Part shown: one piece after another, positions 24,615-33,928 of the stretch
How the letters are laid out: each line of letters begins with the position of its first letter
Position numbering within the stretch: the first letter of the stretch is position 1
Assembly: GCF_006716745.1 (NCBI RefSeq)
Contig: NZ_VFPP01000001.1
Span: 8,071,386-8,135,385 of the forward strand
DNA: 64,000 bases
Source of the DNA: Saccharothrix saharensis
GTDB lineage: Bacteria; Actinomycetota; Actinomycetes; Mycobacteriales; Pseudonocardiaceae
Reading direction: 5' to 3'
The notes under the pieces: generated by a model
Told to the model about the DNA's origin: nothing
The model's input: only the letters and a program-made list of their open reading frames with translations
The model's database searches: none
Program-made: the position numbers and the translations under genes

Positions 24615-27600
24615 GTGACGAGTGACCCCGTCCCCGTCCGGGTGGAACTGCTGGGCGCGGTCCGGGCGTGGCGCAACGGGGTGGAGGTCGACCTCGGCAC
24701 CGCACGTCGCCGCGCGGTGTTCGCCCTGCTCGCCCTGCGGGTCGGCCAGACCGTGTCGAAGGACGAGCTGATCGACGGCGTCTGGGGCGACTCGCCGCCC
24801 GCGACGGCCGCCGCCGGCCTGCACACCTACGTCTCCGGCCTGCGCCAGGCGCTGGAACCGGACCGGCGCAAGCGGTCCACCGGCGTGGTGCTCACCTCCG
24901 CCGGGTCCGGCTACTGCCTGCGGGTGCCGGTGGACGGCGTGGACGTGCACCGGTTCGAACGCCACCGGGAACGGGCCCGCGAGCTGGCCGACCGCGACCC
25001 GGCGCTGGCGCTGGCCGAACTGGACCAGGCGCACGCGCTGTGGCGCGGCGAGGCGCTGTCCGGGGTGTCCGGGCCGTTCGCGCGCACGCAGCGGTCCCGG
25101 CTGCACGAGCTGCGGCTGGCCACCGCGGAACGCCGGGCGGAGCTGGCGCTGACCGTCGGCCGGCACGAGGACGTGATCGCCGACCTCGCGGCCCTCACGC
25201 GGGAGCACCCGGTGCGCGAAGGGCTGCGCGCCCTGCTGATCACCGCGCTGCACCGGGCCGGGCGGCAGGCCGAGGCGCTGGAGGTCTACCACGACGCGCG
25301 GCGCGTGCTGGTGGAGGAACTGGGCATGGAGCCCGGTGCCGCGCTCAGGCAGGCGCACCGGGCGGTGCTGGAGGACAAGGCCGACGACGTCCCCGCGCCG
25401 CGGGTCGCCGCGTCGCCGATGATCCGGCCCGCCGTGTTCGTTGGCCGCGACGACGAGGTCGATGTGCTGCGCGCCGCCGTGGCGGACCTGGTGGCCGGTC
25501 GCGGCGGCGCGGTGTGGGTGGGTGGCGAGCCCGGCATCGGCAAGTCCGCCCTGCTGGCCACCGGGCTGTCCGGCGCGGTCGACGCCGGCTGCCGGGTGGC
25601 GTGGGCGGCGGGCGACGAGTTCGGGCCGCGCACGCCGCTGCGGGTGCTGCTCGACTGCCTCGACGTCACCGAGTCGTCCGACGACCCGCGCCGGGTCGCG
25701 TTGGCGCAGGCGTTGCGCGGCCCGGCCGACGGGTCCGGCGACCCGGTGCCGGTGGTGATCGAACGGCTGCTCGGCCTGATCCACGAGCTGGCCGCGGGGA
25801 CACCGCTGGTGATCGTGGTGGACGACCTGCACTGGGTGGACGAGGCGAGCGTGCTGCTGTGGCACCGCCTCCTGCGGGTCGTGCGCCGGTCGCCGCTGCT
25901 CCTGGTCGCCGCCGCCCGGCCGGTGCCGCGGCGGGCCGACGTGGAGCAGGTGCGCCGCGCGGTCACCGGCTCCGGCGGTCACGCGCTCGACCTCCGACCG
26001 CTGTCCGACGAGTCGGTCACGCAGATGCTGATCGGCCTCCTGGGCCGGCCACCCGGCCGCACCCTGCGCGGCCTGGTCGACCTGGCCGCCGGGAACCCCC
26101 TCTACACCAAGGACGTGGTCGACGCCTTGATGCGCGAGGACGCCGTGCGGGTGGTCGACGGCCTGGCCGAGATCGCGCCGTGCGTCGACCGGGAACTCCC
26201 CTTCTCGCTGGTGTCGGTGCTCACGCGCCGGCTCGGCTTCCTGTCCCCGGCCACCTCGGACGTGCTGCGCTCGGCGGCGTTGCTGGGCGGCGAGTTCGCG
26301 CTCGGGGACGCCGCGACCGCGTTGGGCCGCACGTCGTCCGACCTCGTCGCCGCCGTCGAGGAGGCGACGTCCGCCGGGGTGCTGGACGACCGCGGACCGC
26401 GGCTGAGGTTCCGGCACCCGGTGGTCCGCGACGCGCTCTACCGGTCCGTGCCCGCCGGCGTCCGGTCCGCGCTGCACCGCCAGGCCGCGGGCGCGCTCGC
26501 CGCCGCCGGCGCACCGGTCGACCTGGTCGTCGACCAGCTGGCCGCCGCACCCGGCGCGGTGGACGAGTGGGCCGCCGACTGGCTGGTCGAGCACGCCGCG
26601 TCCCTCGCCCGCGCCGCACCGGACCGGGCCATCGGCCTGCTCGACGCCGTCGTCTCCGAGTCCGCAGTGGACGCCGAGCACCGGGAACGGCTGGCCGCCC
26701 TGCTGGCCCGGCTGCTGTTCCGGCTCGGCCGCCGGCCGCACGCCGCGGCGAGGTACGTGCTGGCCCGCACCCGCGACCCCGACCGGGCCGCCGGGATGCG
26801 CTGGCTCCTGGCCCACGCCCAGTATCGGGACGGCCAGGCGACCGACGCCGTGGCCGCCTTGCGCGCGGCGGTGCGCGACGACACCGTGCCGCCGGTGTGG
26901 CGGGCCCGCCTGGAGTCGCTGCTGGCCGTGGTGCAGCGCGACGGCCTCGGGGACGTCGACGCGGCCGAGGCGACCGCGCGCCGCGCGTTGCGCCGCGGCG
27001 AGGACGCGCGCGACGACGTCGCCGCCGCCCACGCGCGGCAAGGGCTGTGGCAGGTCGGCACGGTCCGCCGGGACCACGAAGAAGCGCTGCGGCAGGTCGA
27101 TCACGCGCTCGACCTGGTCTCGTGGGGCCCCGACCGCGGCGAGCTGAGACCGGCGCTGCTGGACAACAGGGCGTTCACGCTGCAGAACCTGGACCGCCTG
27201 GACGAGGCCGAGGACGTGCTGCGCGCCGCCCGCGACCTGACCGGCCCCGGCCCGCACGCCGCCACCGCCGTGCAGCACTACTGGCGCGGCCGGTGGGACC
27301 GCGCGGCGGCCGAGGCCGACGCGCTGCGCGACGACCCGGACCGCGCCGCCGCCCTCGCGCTGCGCGAACGGGGACCGGTGCTGCTCCTGCACGGCGTGGC
27401 CGCGCTGGTCGCCGCCCGCCGCGGCCGGACCCCGCAAGCCGAGGAGCACCTGCGCGCGGCGGCCGAGCTGCCGCCCATCACCCCGTCCGACCGGGAGCAC
27501 GGCGACTTCCTGCTGGCCGCGCGGGCGGTGTTGGCCGAGGCCGCCGGACGCCCCGACGAGGTGTTCGCCGTCCTGGAACCGCTGCTCGCGCCACCGCCCG

Positions 27601-28022
27601 GCCACCTGGTGCTGCGGCACCAGTGGCTGCCCGACCTGGCGCGGCTCGCCCTGCTCGCCGGGCGGTCGGACGTGGCGGCGCGGGCGTTGGCCGGGTGCGC
27701 CGAGGAAGCCGCGGCGGAAAGCGTGCCGGCCCGGGCGTCCGCCGCGCACGCCCGGTGCCGCGGACTGGTCGAGCACGACCCCGGACCGGTGCTCGACGCG
27801 GTGGCCCGCTACCGGCTCGTGGGGCGGCCGGTGGAGCTGGCGCAGGCGTTGGAGGACGCGGCGGTGCTGCTGGTGGCGCGCGGCGACCGGGAGGCGGGCG
27901 AGGCGGCGTTCCACGAGGCGGTGGCCGGCTACGAGCGCCTGGGAGCGGTGCACGACGTGCGCCGGGCGCGGGCCCGGATGCGGGGTGGGGGAGCTGGCTT
28001 CGGGTGGGCCGGTGGTCGGTGA
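24615..28022 (+). CDS. AfsR-like SARP-AAA ATPase regulator (copy 1)
   Basis: 1135 aa. Residues 7-105 form the OmpR-type DNA-binding domain (VRVELLGAVRAWRNGVEVDL, SKDELIDGVWGD, LHTYVSGLRQALEPD). About 110-255 is the bacterial transcriptional activation domain (BTAD). The AAA/NB-ARC-like module starts at VFVGRDDEV, with P-loop GEPGIGKS at 304-311 and Walker B LVIVVDDL at 398-405. The C-terminal ~500 residues are helical repeats. Such giants activate secondary-metabolism operons. GTG start. Its closest relative in the window is the next gene, which has the same domain order and many shared blocks. Confidence 0.93.
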   Translation: MTSDPVPVRVELLGAVRAWRNGVEVDLGTARRRAVFALLALRVGQTVSKDELIDGVWGDSPPATAAAGLHTYVSGLRQALEPDRRKRSTGVVLTSAGSGYCLRVPVDGVDVHRFERHRERARELADRDPALALAELDQAHALWRGEALSGVSGPFARTQRSRLHELRLATAERRAELALTVGRHEDVIADLAALTREHPVREGLRALLITALHRAGRQAEALEVYHDARRVLVEELGMEPGAALRQAHRAVLEDKADDVPAPRVAASPMIRPAVFVGRDDEVDVLRAAVADLVAGRGGAVWVGGEPGIGKSALLATGLSGAVDAGCRVAWAAGDEFGPRTPLRVLLDCLDVTESSDDPRRVALAQALRGPADGSGDPVPVVIERLLGLIHELAAGTPLVIVVDDLHWVDEASVLLWHRLLRVVRRSPLLLVAAARPVPRRADVEQVRRAVTGSGGHALDLRPLSDESVTQMLIGLLGRPPGRTLRGLVDLAAGNPLYTKDVVDALMREDAVRVVDGLAEIAPCVDRELPFSLVSVLTRRLGFLSPATSDVLRSAALLGGEFALGDAATALGRTSSDLVAAVEEATSAGVLDDRGPRLRFRHPVVRDALYRSVPAGVRSALHRQAAGALAAAGAPVDLVVDQLAAAPGAVDEWAADWLVEHAASLARAAPDRAIGLLDAVVSESAVDAEHRERLAALLARLLFRLGRRPHAAARYVLARTRDPDRAAGMRWLLAHAQYRDGQATDAVAALRAAVRDDTVPPVWRARLESLLAVVQRDGLGDVDAAEATARRALRRGEDARDDVAAAHARQGLWQVGTVRRDHEEALRQVDHALDLVSWGPDRGELRPALLDNRAFTLQNLDRLDEAEDVLRAARDLTGPGPHAATAVQHYWRGRWDRAAAEADALRDDPDRAAALALRERGPVLLLHGVAALVAARRGRTPQAEEHLRAAAELPPITPSDREHGDFLLAARAVLAEAAGRPDEVFAVLEPLLAPPPGHLVLRHQWLPDLARLALLAGRSDVAARALAGCAEEAAAESVPARASAAHARCRGLVEHDPGPVLDAVARYRLVGRPVELAQALEDAAVLLVARGDREAGEAAFHEAVAGYERLGAVHDVRRARARMRGGGAGFGWAGGR

Positions 28023-28047
28023 GGTTCGGTCGGGGCGGTGGCCGGCC

Positions 28048-28107
28048 GGTGCGGTGACGGTCGGAGCGGTGACGGTCGGTGCGGTGAGGATCGGTGCGGT
28101 GAGGGGC
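28048..28107. repeat. 4 x 15-bp tandem repeat between the two SARP genes
   Basis: Units of the form GGTGCGGTGACGGTC (28048-28062, 28063-28077, 28078-28092, 28093-28107) with one to four substitutions each. They fill most of the 135-bp space between the stop of SARP copy 1 and the ATG of copy 2. They could be an array of binding sites (direct repeats are typical SARP targets, though usually of 6-8 bp with 11-bp phasing) or a neutral minisatellite. Confidence 0.75.
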
Positions 28108-28157
28108 GGGGTCGCGTGGTGCACGGGCGGGGCGTCGGACGAGAGGCGGAGCGCGGG

Positions 28158-31100
28158 ATGACGGGCGGGTTGCGGGTCGAGCTGCTGGGCACGGTGCGCG
28201 CCTGGGTGGGCGAGCGAGAGGTGGACCTGGGCTCCTCGCGCCCGCGCGCGCTGTTCGCCATGCTCGCGCTGCGGTCCGGCGGCGTGGGCCGGGACGAGCT
28301 GGTCGCGGGGGTCTGGGGCGGCGACGCGCCACCGACCGCCGAGGGCAGCGTCCACACCTACGTCTCCACGCTGCGCAAAGCCCTGGAACCGGACCGGTCG
28401 CGCGGCACACCGTCCCGCGTGCTGGTGTCCGTCGGCTCCGGCTACCGGCTGCTGGTGGACGGCGGCCTGGACGTCGCCGGGTTCGAGGCGTTGCGCGACC
28501 GGGCCCGCCGCCTGCTCGCCGACGGCGACCCCGCCGCCGCCCGCCGCTCCCTGGACGAGGCGCTGTCGCTGTGGCGCGGCGAGGCGCTGACCGGGCTCAC
28601 CGGCCCGTTCGCCGACGCGCAGCGGCGCAGGCTCGGCGAGGCCCACACCACCGCCCGGGAGCTCAGCGCCGAGGCCGCGCTGGCGTCCGGCGCGCACGCC
28701 GAGGTCGTGGCCGAGCTCGCCGCCCTCGTCGCCGAGGAGCCGTTGCGGGAACGGCCGCGCGAGCTGCTGATGCTGGCCCTGCACCGGTCCGGGCGCAGCG
28801 CGGAGGCGCTGGAGGTGTTCCGCGACGCCCGCCGGGTCCTGGTGGCGGAGCTGGAAGTCGAACCGGGACGACGCTTGCGGGCCGCCCACGAGCACATCCT
28901 CAGCGGCACGGACCCGGAACCCGCCACCGGCCGCGAACCGGTCGTCACCGCGCGGACCGGCCCACCGGCCCGCGACGCCGAACCCGGCCGGGACACCGAG
29001 CTGGTCGGGCGGGACGTGGAGCTGGCCGCCGTGCGCCGGGCCGTCGACGACGTCACCACCGGCACGGGCCGGCTGCTGTGGATCGAAGGCGAGATGGGCA
29101 TCGGCAAGTCGGCGCTCGTCACCGCGCTGCTCGAACAGGCCGCCCGCGCCGGCCACCGGATCGCCCACGCGGTGGCCGACGAACTGGGCAGCCGCTTCCC
29201 GCTGCGACTCGTCCTGGACTGCCTGGCCGTCGACACCCACTCGCCGGACCCCAGGCGGGCGGCGACCGCGCGCGCGTTGCGCCAGGAACGACCCGCCGGG
29301 TCCATCTTCGCCGACTCCGACCCCGTGTTCGGCGCCGTCGACCGCCTGGTGGCGCTGGTGGAACAGCTGTGCGCGGACGGGCCGCTGGTGTTCGCGCTGG
29401 ACGACCTCCAGTGGTCCGACGAGACCAGCACCCAGGTCTGGCACCGGCTCACCACCGCGGCCCGGCGACTGCCGCTGCTGCTCGTCGGCGCGGCCCGCCC
29501 GGTGCCGTACCGGGCCGAGGTCGCCCGGCTGCGCCGCGACGTCGAGTCGGGCGGCGGCGCCGTGCTCGACCTCGCGCCCCTGGCCGACACCGAAGTGGCG
29601 GGCCTGGTCGGACGCCTCGTGGGCGCCTCGCCCGGACCGGGCCTGCGCCGCATCGCCGCCCGCGCCGGCGGCAACCCGCTCTACGTGCGCGAGGTCGCCG
29701 ACGCCCTGGTCCGCGAACGGGTCGTCGAGGTCGACACCGGGGTCGCCGACGTCACCGTGCACGCCCTGGACCGCGTGCCGCTGTCGCTGGTGTCCGCGGT
29801 GACCGGCCGGCTCGACTTCCTGTCCGACCCCACCCGCGAAGTGCTGCGCTGGTCGGCCCTGCTCGGCGGCGAGTTCGCGGTGGGCGACCTGTCCGTCGTG
29901 CTCGGCACACCCGTGTTCGACCTCGCCGCACGGCTGGAGGAAGCCATCGCCGCGGGCGTGCTGCGCGACGCCGGACCCCGCATGGCGTTCCGGCACCCGC
30001 TCATCCGCCAGGCGCTGTACGAGGGGACGCCCACCGCGCTGCGCACCGCACTGCACCAGCAGGCCGCGCAAGCGCTCGCGGCGTCCGGCGCGCCCGTGGA
30101 CCACGTGGCCGAGCAACTGCTGGCCGCGTCCGGCGACGTCGGCCCGTGGGTCGTCGACTGGCTGGTCGACCAAGGACCCGCGCTCGTGTACCGCGCGCCG
30201 TTGGTGGCCGTCGAGCTGCTGCAGCGGTGCCTGGGGTCGTCGGTGGCGCGCGACGAGCGCGACGCGACGTTGATGGCGCACCTGAGCAGCGCGCTGTTCC
30301 GGATCGGGCGTGACGCGGAGGCCGAGGAGCACGCGCGCCGGGCGTTGCCGCGGTTGCGGTCGCCGGACCTGATCGCCGAGGTGCGGTGGACGCTGGCGTA
30401 CATGCCCTACCGGGGCGCGCGGGCCGAGGAGGCGGTGGCGGCGTCGCGGGAGGCGCTGGCCGATCCGGTGCTGTCGGACATGTGGCGGGCCCGGTTGCTG
30501 TCGTTGCTGGCGCTGGTGCAGCGGGCGGGTGTCGGTGAGCTGGACGGCGCCGAGGCCAGCGCGCGGGCCGCGATCGAGGCGGGGGAGCGGGCCGCCGACC
30601 CGTTCGCCATCGGGCAGGCGCTGGAGGTGCTGTGGCAGGTCGAGGCGGTGCGCCGGGACTACCCGCGGGCCGTGGCCTACCTCGACCAGGCGCTCGACGT
30701 GGTCGGCACCGACGTGCTCCTGACCGATCTGCGGCTGTTGCTGCTGGACAACCGCATCTTCACGCTGCAGTGCCTGGACCGGCTGGACGACGCGACGGCG
30801 GCGCTGCGCGACGCGTTCGAACTGGCCGGTCGCGGCACCCCGGTCGCGGGCCTGCACCTGGCCGCCGCCGTGCACCAGTTCTGGCTGGGCGGGTGGGACG
30901 AGGCCGTGGCCCGGTTGGAGGCGGTCGTGGCCGACCCGGAGTTCACCGGGTTCGGCCTGCGGGAGGGCGGGCCCGTGCTGCTGCACGGGGTGGTCGCGCT
31001 GATCGCCGCGCACCGGGACGACGGCGCCCGCCTGGACCACCACCTGACCACCGGCCTGACCCTGCCGCTGGTGACCGAGGCGTACCGGGAGAACTGCGAC

Positions 31101-31607
31101 TTCCTGATCGGGGCCCAGGCGATGGCGGCGGCCCGCGAGGGTGATCACGAAGGCGCGGTGGAAGTGCTGGGCGCGATCCTCGACACCCGCTACGCGGACA
31201 TGATGCTGCGCCACCAGTGGCTCCCCGAACTGGTCCGGCAAGCCCTGGCGTGCGACGACCCGACCACCGCGCGTGAGGCCGTCGAGGCGTGCGAGGCCGA
31301 GGCGGCCAGAGAAACCAAGGCGGCCCGTGCCGCGGCGGCGGCCCGGCGGTGCCGGAGCGTGCTGGCGTCGGACCCGGAGGGCCTGGTGCCGGTCATCAGC
31401 CACTACCGGGCCGTGGGGCGGACGTTCGAGCTGGCGCAGACCCTGGAGGACCAGGCCGTGCTGCTGGCGGCCCAAGGCCGGCCGCGCGACGCCACCACCG
31501 TCGCCGAAGAGGCCACCACCCTGTACCGGGGCTTCGGCGCTCACTGGGACATCCGCCGTACCGCTGCCCGGGTCGCCGATCCGCGGGGCGTGCCCCGGAC
31601 CCGTTGA
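28158..31607 (+). CDS. AfsR-like SARP-AAA ATPase regulator (copy 2)
   Basis: 1149 aa from ATG 28158; an upstream in-frame extension of 40 glycine/arginine-rich codons is translated tandem repeat and is rejected. Same domain order as the preceding gene: DNA-binding domain (LRVELLGTVRAWVGEREVDL), BTAD, AAA module with P-loop GEMGIGKS (311-318) and Walker B LVFALDDL (410-417), then helical repeats. The C-terminal stop lies inside a 15-bp tandem repeat. Probably arose by duplication with copy 1. Targets are unknown; the tyrosine-lyase operon and the eCIS locus are the nearest candidates on either side. Confidence 0.93.
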   Translation: MTGGLRVELLGTVRAWVGEREVDLGSSRPRALFAMLALRSGGVGRDELVAGVWGGDAPPTAEGSVHTYVSTLRKALEPDRSRGTPSRVLVSVGSGYRLLVDGGLDVAGFEALRDRARRLLADGDPAAARRSLDEALSLWRGEALTGLTGPFADAQRRRLGEAHTTARELSAEAALASGAHAEVVAELAALVAEEPLRERPRELLMLALHRSGRSAEALEVFRDARRVLVAELEVEPGRRLRAAHEHILSGTDPEPATGREPVVTARTGPPARDAEPGRDTELVGRDVELAAVRRAVDDVTTGTGRLLWIEGEMGIGKSALVTALLEQAARAGHRIAHAVADELGSRFPLRLVLDCLAVDTHSPDPRRAATARALRQERPAGSIFADSDPVFGAVDRLVALVEQLCADGPLVFALDDLQWSDETSTQVWHRLTTAARRLPLLLVGAARPVPYRAEVARLRRDVESGGGAVLDLAPLADTEVAGLVGRLVGASPGPGLRRIAARAGGNPLYVREVADALVRERVVEVDTGVADVTVHALDRVPLSLVSAVTGRLDFLSDPTREVLRWSALLGGEFAVGDLSVVLGTPVFDLAARLEEAIAAGVLRDAGPRMAFRHPLIRQALYEGTPTALRTALHQQAAQALAASGAPVDHVAEQLLAASGDVGPWVVDWLVDQGPALVYRAPLVAVELLQRCLGSSVARDERDATLMAHLSSALFRIGRDAEAEEHARRALPRLRSPDLIAEVRWTLAYMPYRGARAEEAVAASREALADPVLSDMWRARLLSLLALVQRAGVGELDGAEASARAAIEAGERAADPFAIGQALEVLWQVEAVRRDYPRAVAYLDQALDVVGTDVLLTDLRLLLLDNRIFTLQCLDRLDDATAALRDAFELAGRGTPVAGLHLAAAVHQFWLGGWDEAVARLEAVVADPEFTGFGLREGGPVLLHGVVALIAAHRDDGARLDHHLTTGLTLPLVTEAYRENCDFLIGAQAMAAAREGDHEGAVEVLGAILDTRYADMMLRHQWLPELVRQALACDDPTTAREAVEACEAEAARETKAARAAAAARRCRSVLASDPEGLVPVISHYRAVGRTFELAQTLEDQAVLLAAQGRPRDATTVAEEATTLYRGFGAHWDIRRTAARVADPRGVPRTR

Positions 31608-31639
31608 ACCCGGACCCGTTGAACCCGGACCCGCTGGAT
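31595..31639. repeat. 3 x 15-bp tandem repeat across SARP copy 2 stop codon
   Basis: Units CCGGACCCGTTGAAC at 31595-31609 and 31610-31624, and a diverged third at 31625-31639. The TGA stop (31605-31607) lies in the first unit, so each unit carries an in-frame stop. Confidence 0.8.
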
Positions 31640-31704
31640 CCCGGTGAGCGCGGACCTGACGACGTGCGCGGGCCAAGTGTCGGCAGTTCGGGTGCGCGCG
31701 AGCC

Positions 31705-31737
31705 GTTCGCGAGACCCTTCGCGGTCGGCTCGCGAAC
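31705..31737. terminator. inverted repeat, possible terminator
   Basis: Perfect 9-bp arms GTTCGCGAG (31705-31713) and CTCGCGAAC (31729-31737) with a 15-nt loop, about 100 nt after the SARP copy 2 stop. No T-tract. It lies between convergent units, so a bidirectional terminator is the simplest reading; an operator is the alternative. Confidence 0.4.
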
Positions 31738-31809
31738 CCGCACCCCTGCCACCCCGTCGCACGGTCCCGAAGCCTGCGCCACGTTCGGGTGATCTCCGTC
31801 GGCCGATGG

Positions 31810-32013
31810 TCACGGCTGGGCGGGCTGGTGCTCCCAGTGGACCGCCGGAGCGTCGATCACGCCGGCCGAGGACATCACCCACCGCGCGTCGTGCTGACCC
31901 CTGGCCCCCGCGTGGGGTGGGTGGGCCTTGGCTCGGATGCCTCGCAGTGCCAGGTCGACCACCCGGCGCAGGGCGGCCCGGTCCTGGCGGACCACCGTCG
32001 TCGGCTCGATCAT
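31810..32013 (-). CDS. small hypothetical protein downstream of LuxR regulator
   Basis: 67 aa. The ATG begins 1 nt after the stop of the LuxR-type gene, a spacing that suggests reinitiation, and the frame stays open for 67 codons with the plausible helical segment RAALRRVVDLALRGIRAK. The rest is Ala/His-rich without known motifs. No independent ribosome site. Could be chance. Confidence 0.35.
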   Translation of the reverse strand: MIEPTTVVRQDRAALRRVVDLALRGIRAKAHPPHAGARGQHDARWVMSSAGVIDAPAVHWEHQPAQP

Positions 32014-32014
32014 C

Positions 32015-32635
32015 TCAGATCATCCCCTTCCGAAGCGCATAAGCGACCGCGTGCGGCCGGTTGCGCAAGTTCAGCCGCGCGGTGATCCCGTAGAACACGT
32101 TCTTGATCGTCCGCTCCGAGTACGCCAACCGCCCCGCGATCTCGGCCGTGTCCAACCCGTCCGCCATCAACCGCAGCACGCTCGCCTCCCGTGCGGACAG
32201 CCGGTCCGGCCCGCCCTCCGGGGCCAGCACCTGCTCCTGCAACCGCCGCACGTGCCGCAGCAGCTCCGCCACCATCACCGGCGGCATCACGCCCCCACCC
32301 GCCGCCGCCGACAGGACGCTGCGCAGCACCACCTGCTCACTCACCCCGGCCCGCGGCAGGATCGCCACGATCCGGCACTCCACCGCCGTCAGCACGTCGG
32401 ACTCGCCGACCTCGTCCACGATCAGCACCACCGGCGCGCCGACGTGCGCGGCGGCGCGGCGCAGGCGGGCCACGACGTCGGGGCCCAGCCGGTTGACCGC
32501 CATGACGACCACGTCGGGCCTGGCGTGCGGCGTGCCCTCCAGCAGCTCGACGTCGGGCCTCGAACCGAAATAGGTGATCAGACCCGTCATGCTCAGGTGA
32601 TCCGCCGCCTGGACGACGACCCGGACTCGCTCCAC
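32015..32635 (-). CDS. LuxR-type response regulator with degenerate receiver (eCIS proximal end)
   Basis: 206 aa. The C-terminal LuxR/NarL helix-turn-helix is clear: LSAREASVLRLMADGLDTAEIAGRL, SERTIKNVFYGITARLNLRNR. The N-terminal 130 residues fold-match a receiver, but the acidic pair and phospho-Asp are missing (RVRVVVQAADHL; VVVMAVNRL), so it is unlikely to be phosphorylated. It resembles the regulator at 52416-53039 in length, in the degenerate receiver and in the HAVAYALRKGMI/HAVGHAMRHGLI end. GTG start with GGGAGG. It is the last gene on the minus strand of the eCIS region. Confidence 0.88.
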   Translation of the reverse strand: MERVRVVVQAADHLSMTGLITYFGSRPDVELLEGTPHARPDVVVMAVNRLGPDVVARLRRAAAHVGAPVVLIVDEVGESDVLTAVECRIVAILPRAGVSEQVVLRSVLSAAAGGGVMPPVMVAELLRHVRRLQEQVLAPEGGPDRLSAREASVLRLMADGLDTAEIAGRLAYSERTIKNVFYGITARLNLRNRPHAVAYALRKGMI

Positions 32636-32805
32636 CGCTGCCTCCCACAGTCTCGGGCTTGCACCACCGAGTCTGCGAGCCGCGGCTTCACGCGGTCTGA
32701 AACGCCTCTACAAGGATTCTTCACGCCCGCTGGACGCGATGAAGACCGTCGTGAAGAACGCCCTCGAACCGTCCACCGCACTGTCCACCGCGCGACGCCC
32801 GCCGG

Positions 32806-33897
32806 TCAAGGGTTCACCGGGAAGCCGTCCAGCCCGAACCGCTCCACCTCCACCCACCGCTCGTGCACCGACCGCACGATGTCGTCCAGGTCGTGCGCGG
32901 GCCGCCAGTCGACGTAGTCGCGGCGGAACTTGCGGGTGTCGGTGATCCAGCACCGCACGTCCGCGAACCGGTGCTCGGGCACGTACTCGAACGGCACCTC
33001 GTGGCCGGTCAGGTACTCGTACCGGGCGATCAGCTCCAGGATCGACGCGCTGCGCTCCCGCCCCCCACCGGCGAGGTACACCTCGCCGGGTCGGGGGTCG
33101 AGGTAGTAGTGCCAGAACATCTCCACGAGGTCACGCGCGTCGAGCACGTCGCGCACCTGCTTGCCCCCGTGCCCGATCACCGGGAACGCCGCACCGCGCA
33201 CGGCGCTGCGCACCAGGTGCGACAGGAAGCCGTCCAGCTCCACGCCCGCGTGCCCCGCGCCCGTCACGCTGCCGCACCGGAACACGCCGACCCGCAGCCC
33301 CAGCAGCCCGGCGTACGACTGCGCGGCGAGGTCGGCGGCCAGCTTCGACACCCCGAAGAACGTCCGCCGCCCGCCGTCCGCCCGCAACGACTCGTCGATG
33401 CCGTGCTCGTGGTACGGGTGCGCGGGGTCGATCTCCCACCTCGTCGCCGTCTCGACCAGCGGCAGCGCGTCCGGCGCGTCGCCGTACACCTTGGTGGTGG
33501 ACGTCAGCACGACCACCGCCTCGGGGCCGTGCCGCCGGACCGCTTCCAGCAGGTTCATCGTGCCGACCGCGTTCACGCCCAGGTCGACCAGGGGCTGCCC
33601 GGTGGCCCACTCGTCGCTGGGCTGCCCGGCCGTGTGCACGACCAGCCGCACGTCGGTGCCGTACTCGCCGATCACGGCGGCGAGCGCGCCGTGGTCGCGC
33701 ACGTCCACCCGGTGGTGCCGGTAGTTGGGGATGCGCTCGACCGCGGCCAGGTTGTCCGCGACGGAACCCGCGGGGCCGAAGAAGTCGCGCCGCATCCCGT
33801 TGTCCACCCCGACGACGAGGTCGAACCTCGAAGCGAACGCCCGCACGGCCTCGCCCCCGACCAGACCGGCCGATCCGGTGACCACTACCACGTCCAT
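32806..33897 (-). CDS. NAD-dependent epimerase/dehydratase (extended SDR) lacking the catalytic Tyr
   Basis: 363 aa, similar in layout to CDP-paratose/tyvelose 2-epimerases and UDP-glucose 4-epimerases. NAD-binding VVVTGSAGLVGG at residues 4-15; D32 for the adenine ribose; LTSTTKVYGD supplies the active-site Ser/Thr. The YxxxK motif reads F181-G-V-S-K185, so the catalytic tyrosine is phenylalanine, and normal epimerase chemistry would be impaired. ATG at 33897 with GGGAG. It lies 31 nt after the zinc-ribbon eCIS protein in the same direction, so it is probably co-transcribed. Sugar nucleotide binding or a non-catalytic role is possible. Confidence 0.87.
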   Translation of the reverse strand: MDVVVVTGSAGLVGGEAVRAFASRFDLVVGVDNGMRRDFFGPAGSVADNLAAVERIPNYRHHRVDVRDHGALAAVIGEYGTDVRLVVHTAGQPSDEWATGQPLVDLGVNAVGTMNLLEAVRRHGPEAVVVLTSTTKVYGDAPDALPLVETATRWEIDPAHPYHEHGIDESLRADGGRRTFFGVSKLAADLAAQSYAGLLGLRVGVFRCGSVTGAGHAGVELDGFLSHLVRSAVRGAAFPVIGHGGKQVRDVLDARDLVEMFWHYYLDPRPGEVYLAGGGRERSASILELIARYEYLTGHEVPFEYVPEHRFADVRCWITDTRKFRRDYVDWRPAHDLDDIVRSVHERWVEVERFGLDGFPVNP

Positions 33898-33928
33898 GTG
33901 CCGCTCCCGTTCTGTCTGCTGTGGACAC

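Noticed and set aside
28038-28157. N-terminal extension of SARP copy 2
   Set aside because: Encodes only Gly/Arg/Cys/Asp from the 15-bp tandem repeat; the ATG at 28158 begins the standard DNA-binding domain.
24390-31676. 2428-codon open frame on the minus strand opposite both SARP genes
   Set aside because: It is the antisense of two clear SARP-AAA genes; its translation is His/Arg/Gln/Gly-rich without domains, a usual effect of very high third-position GC.
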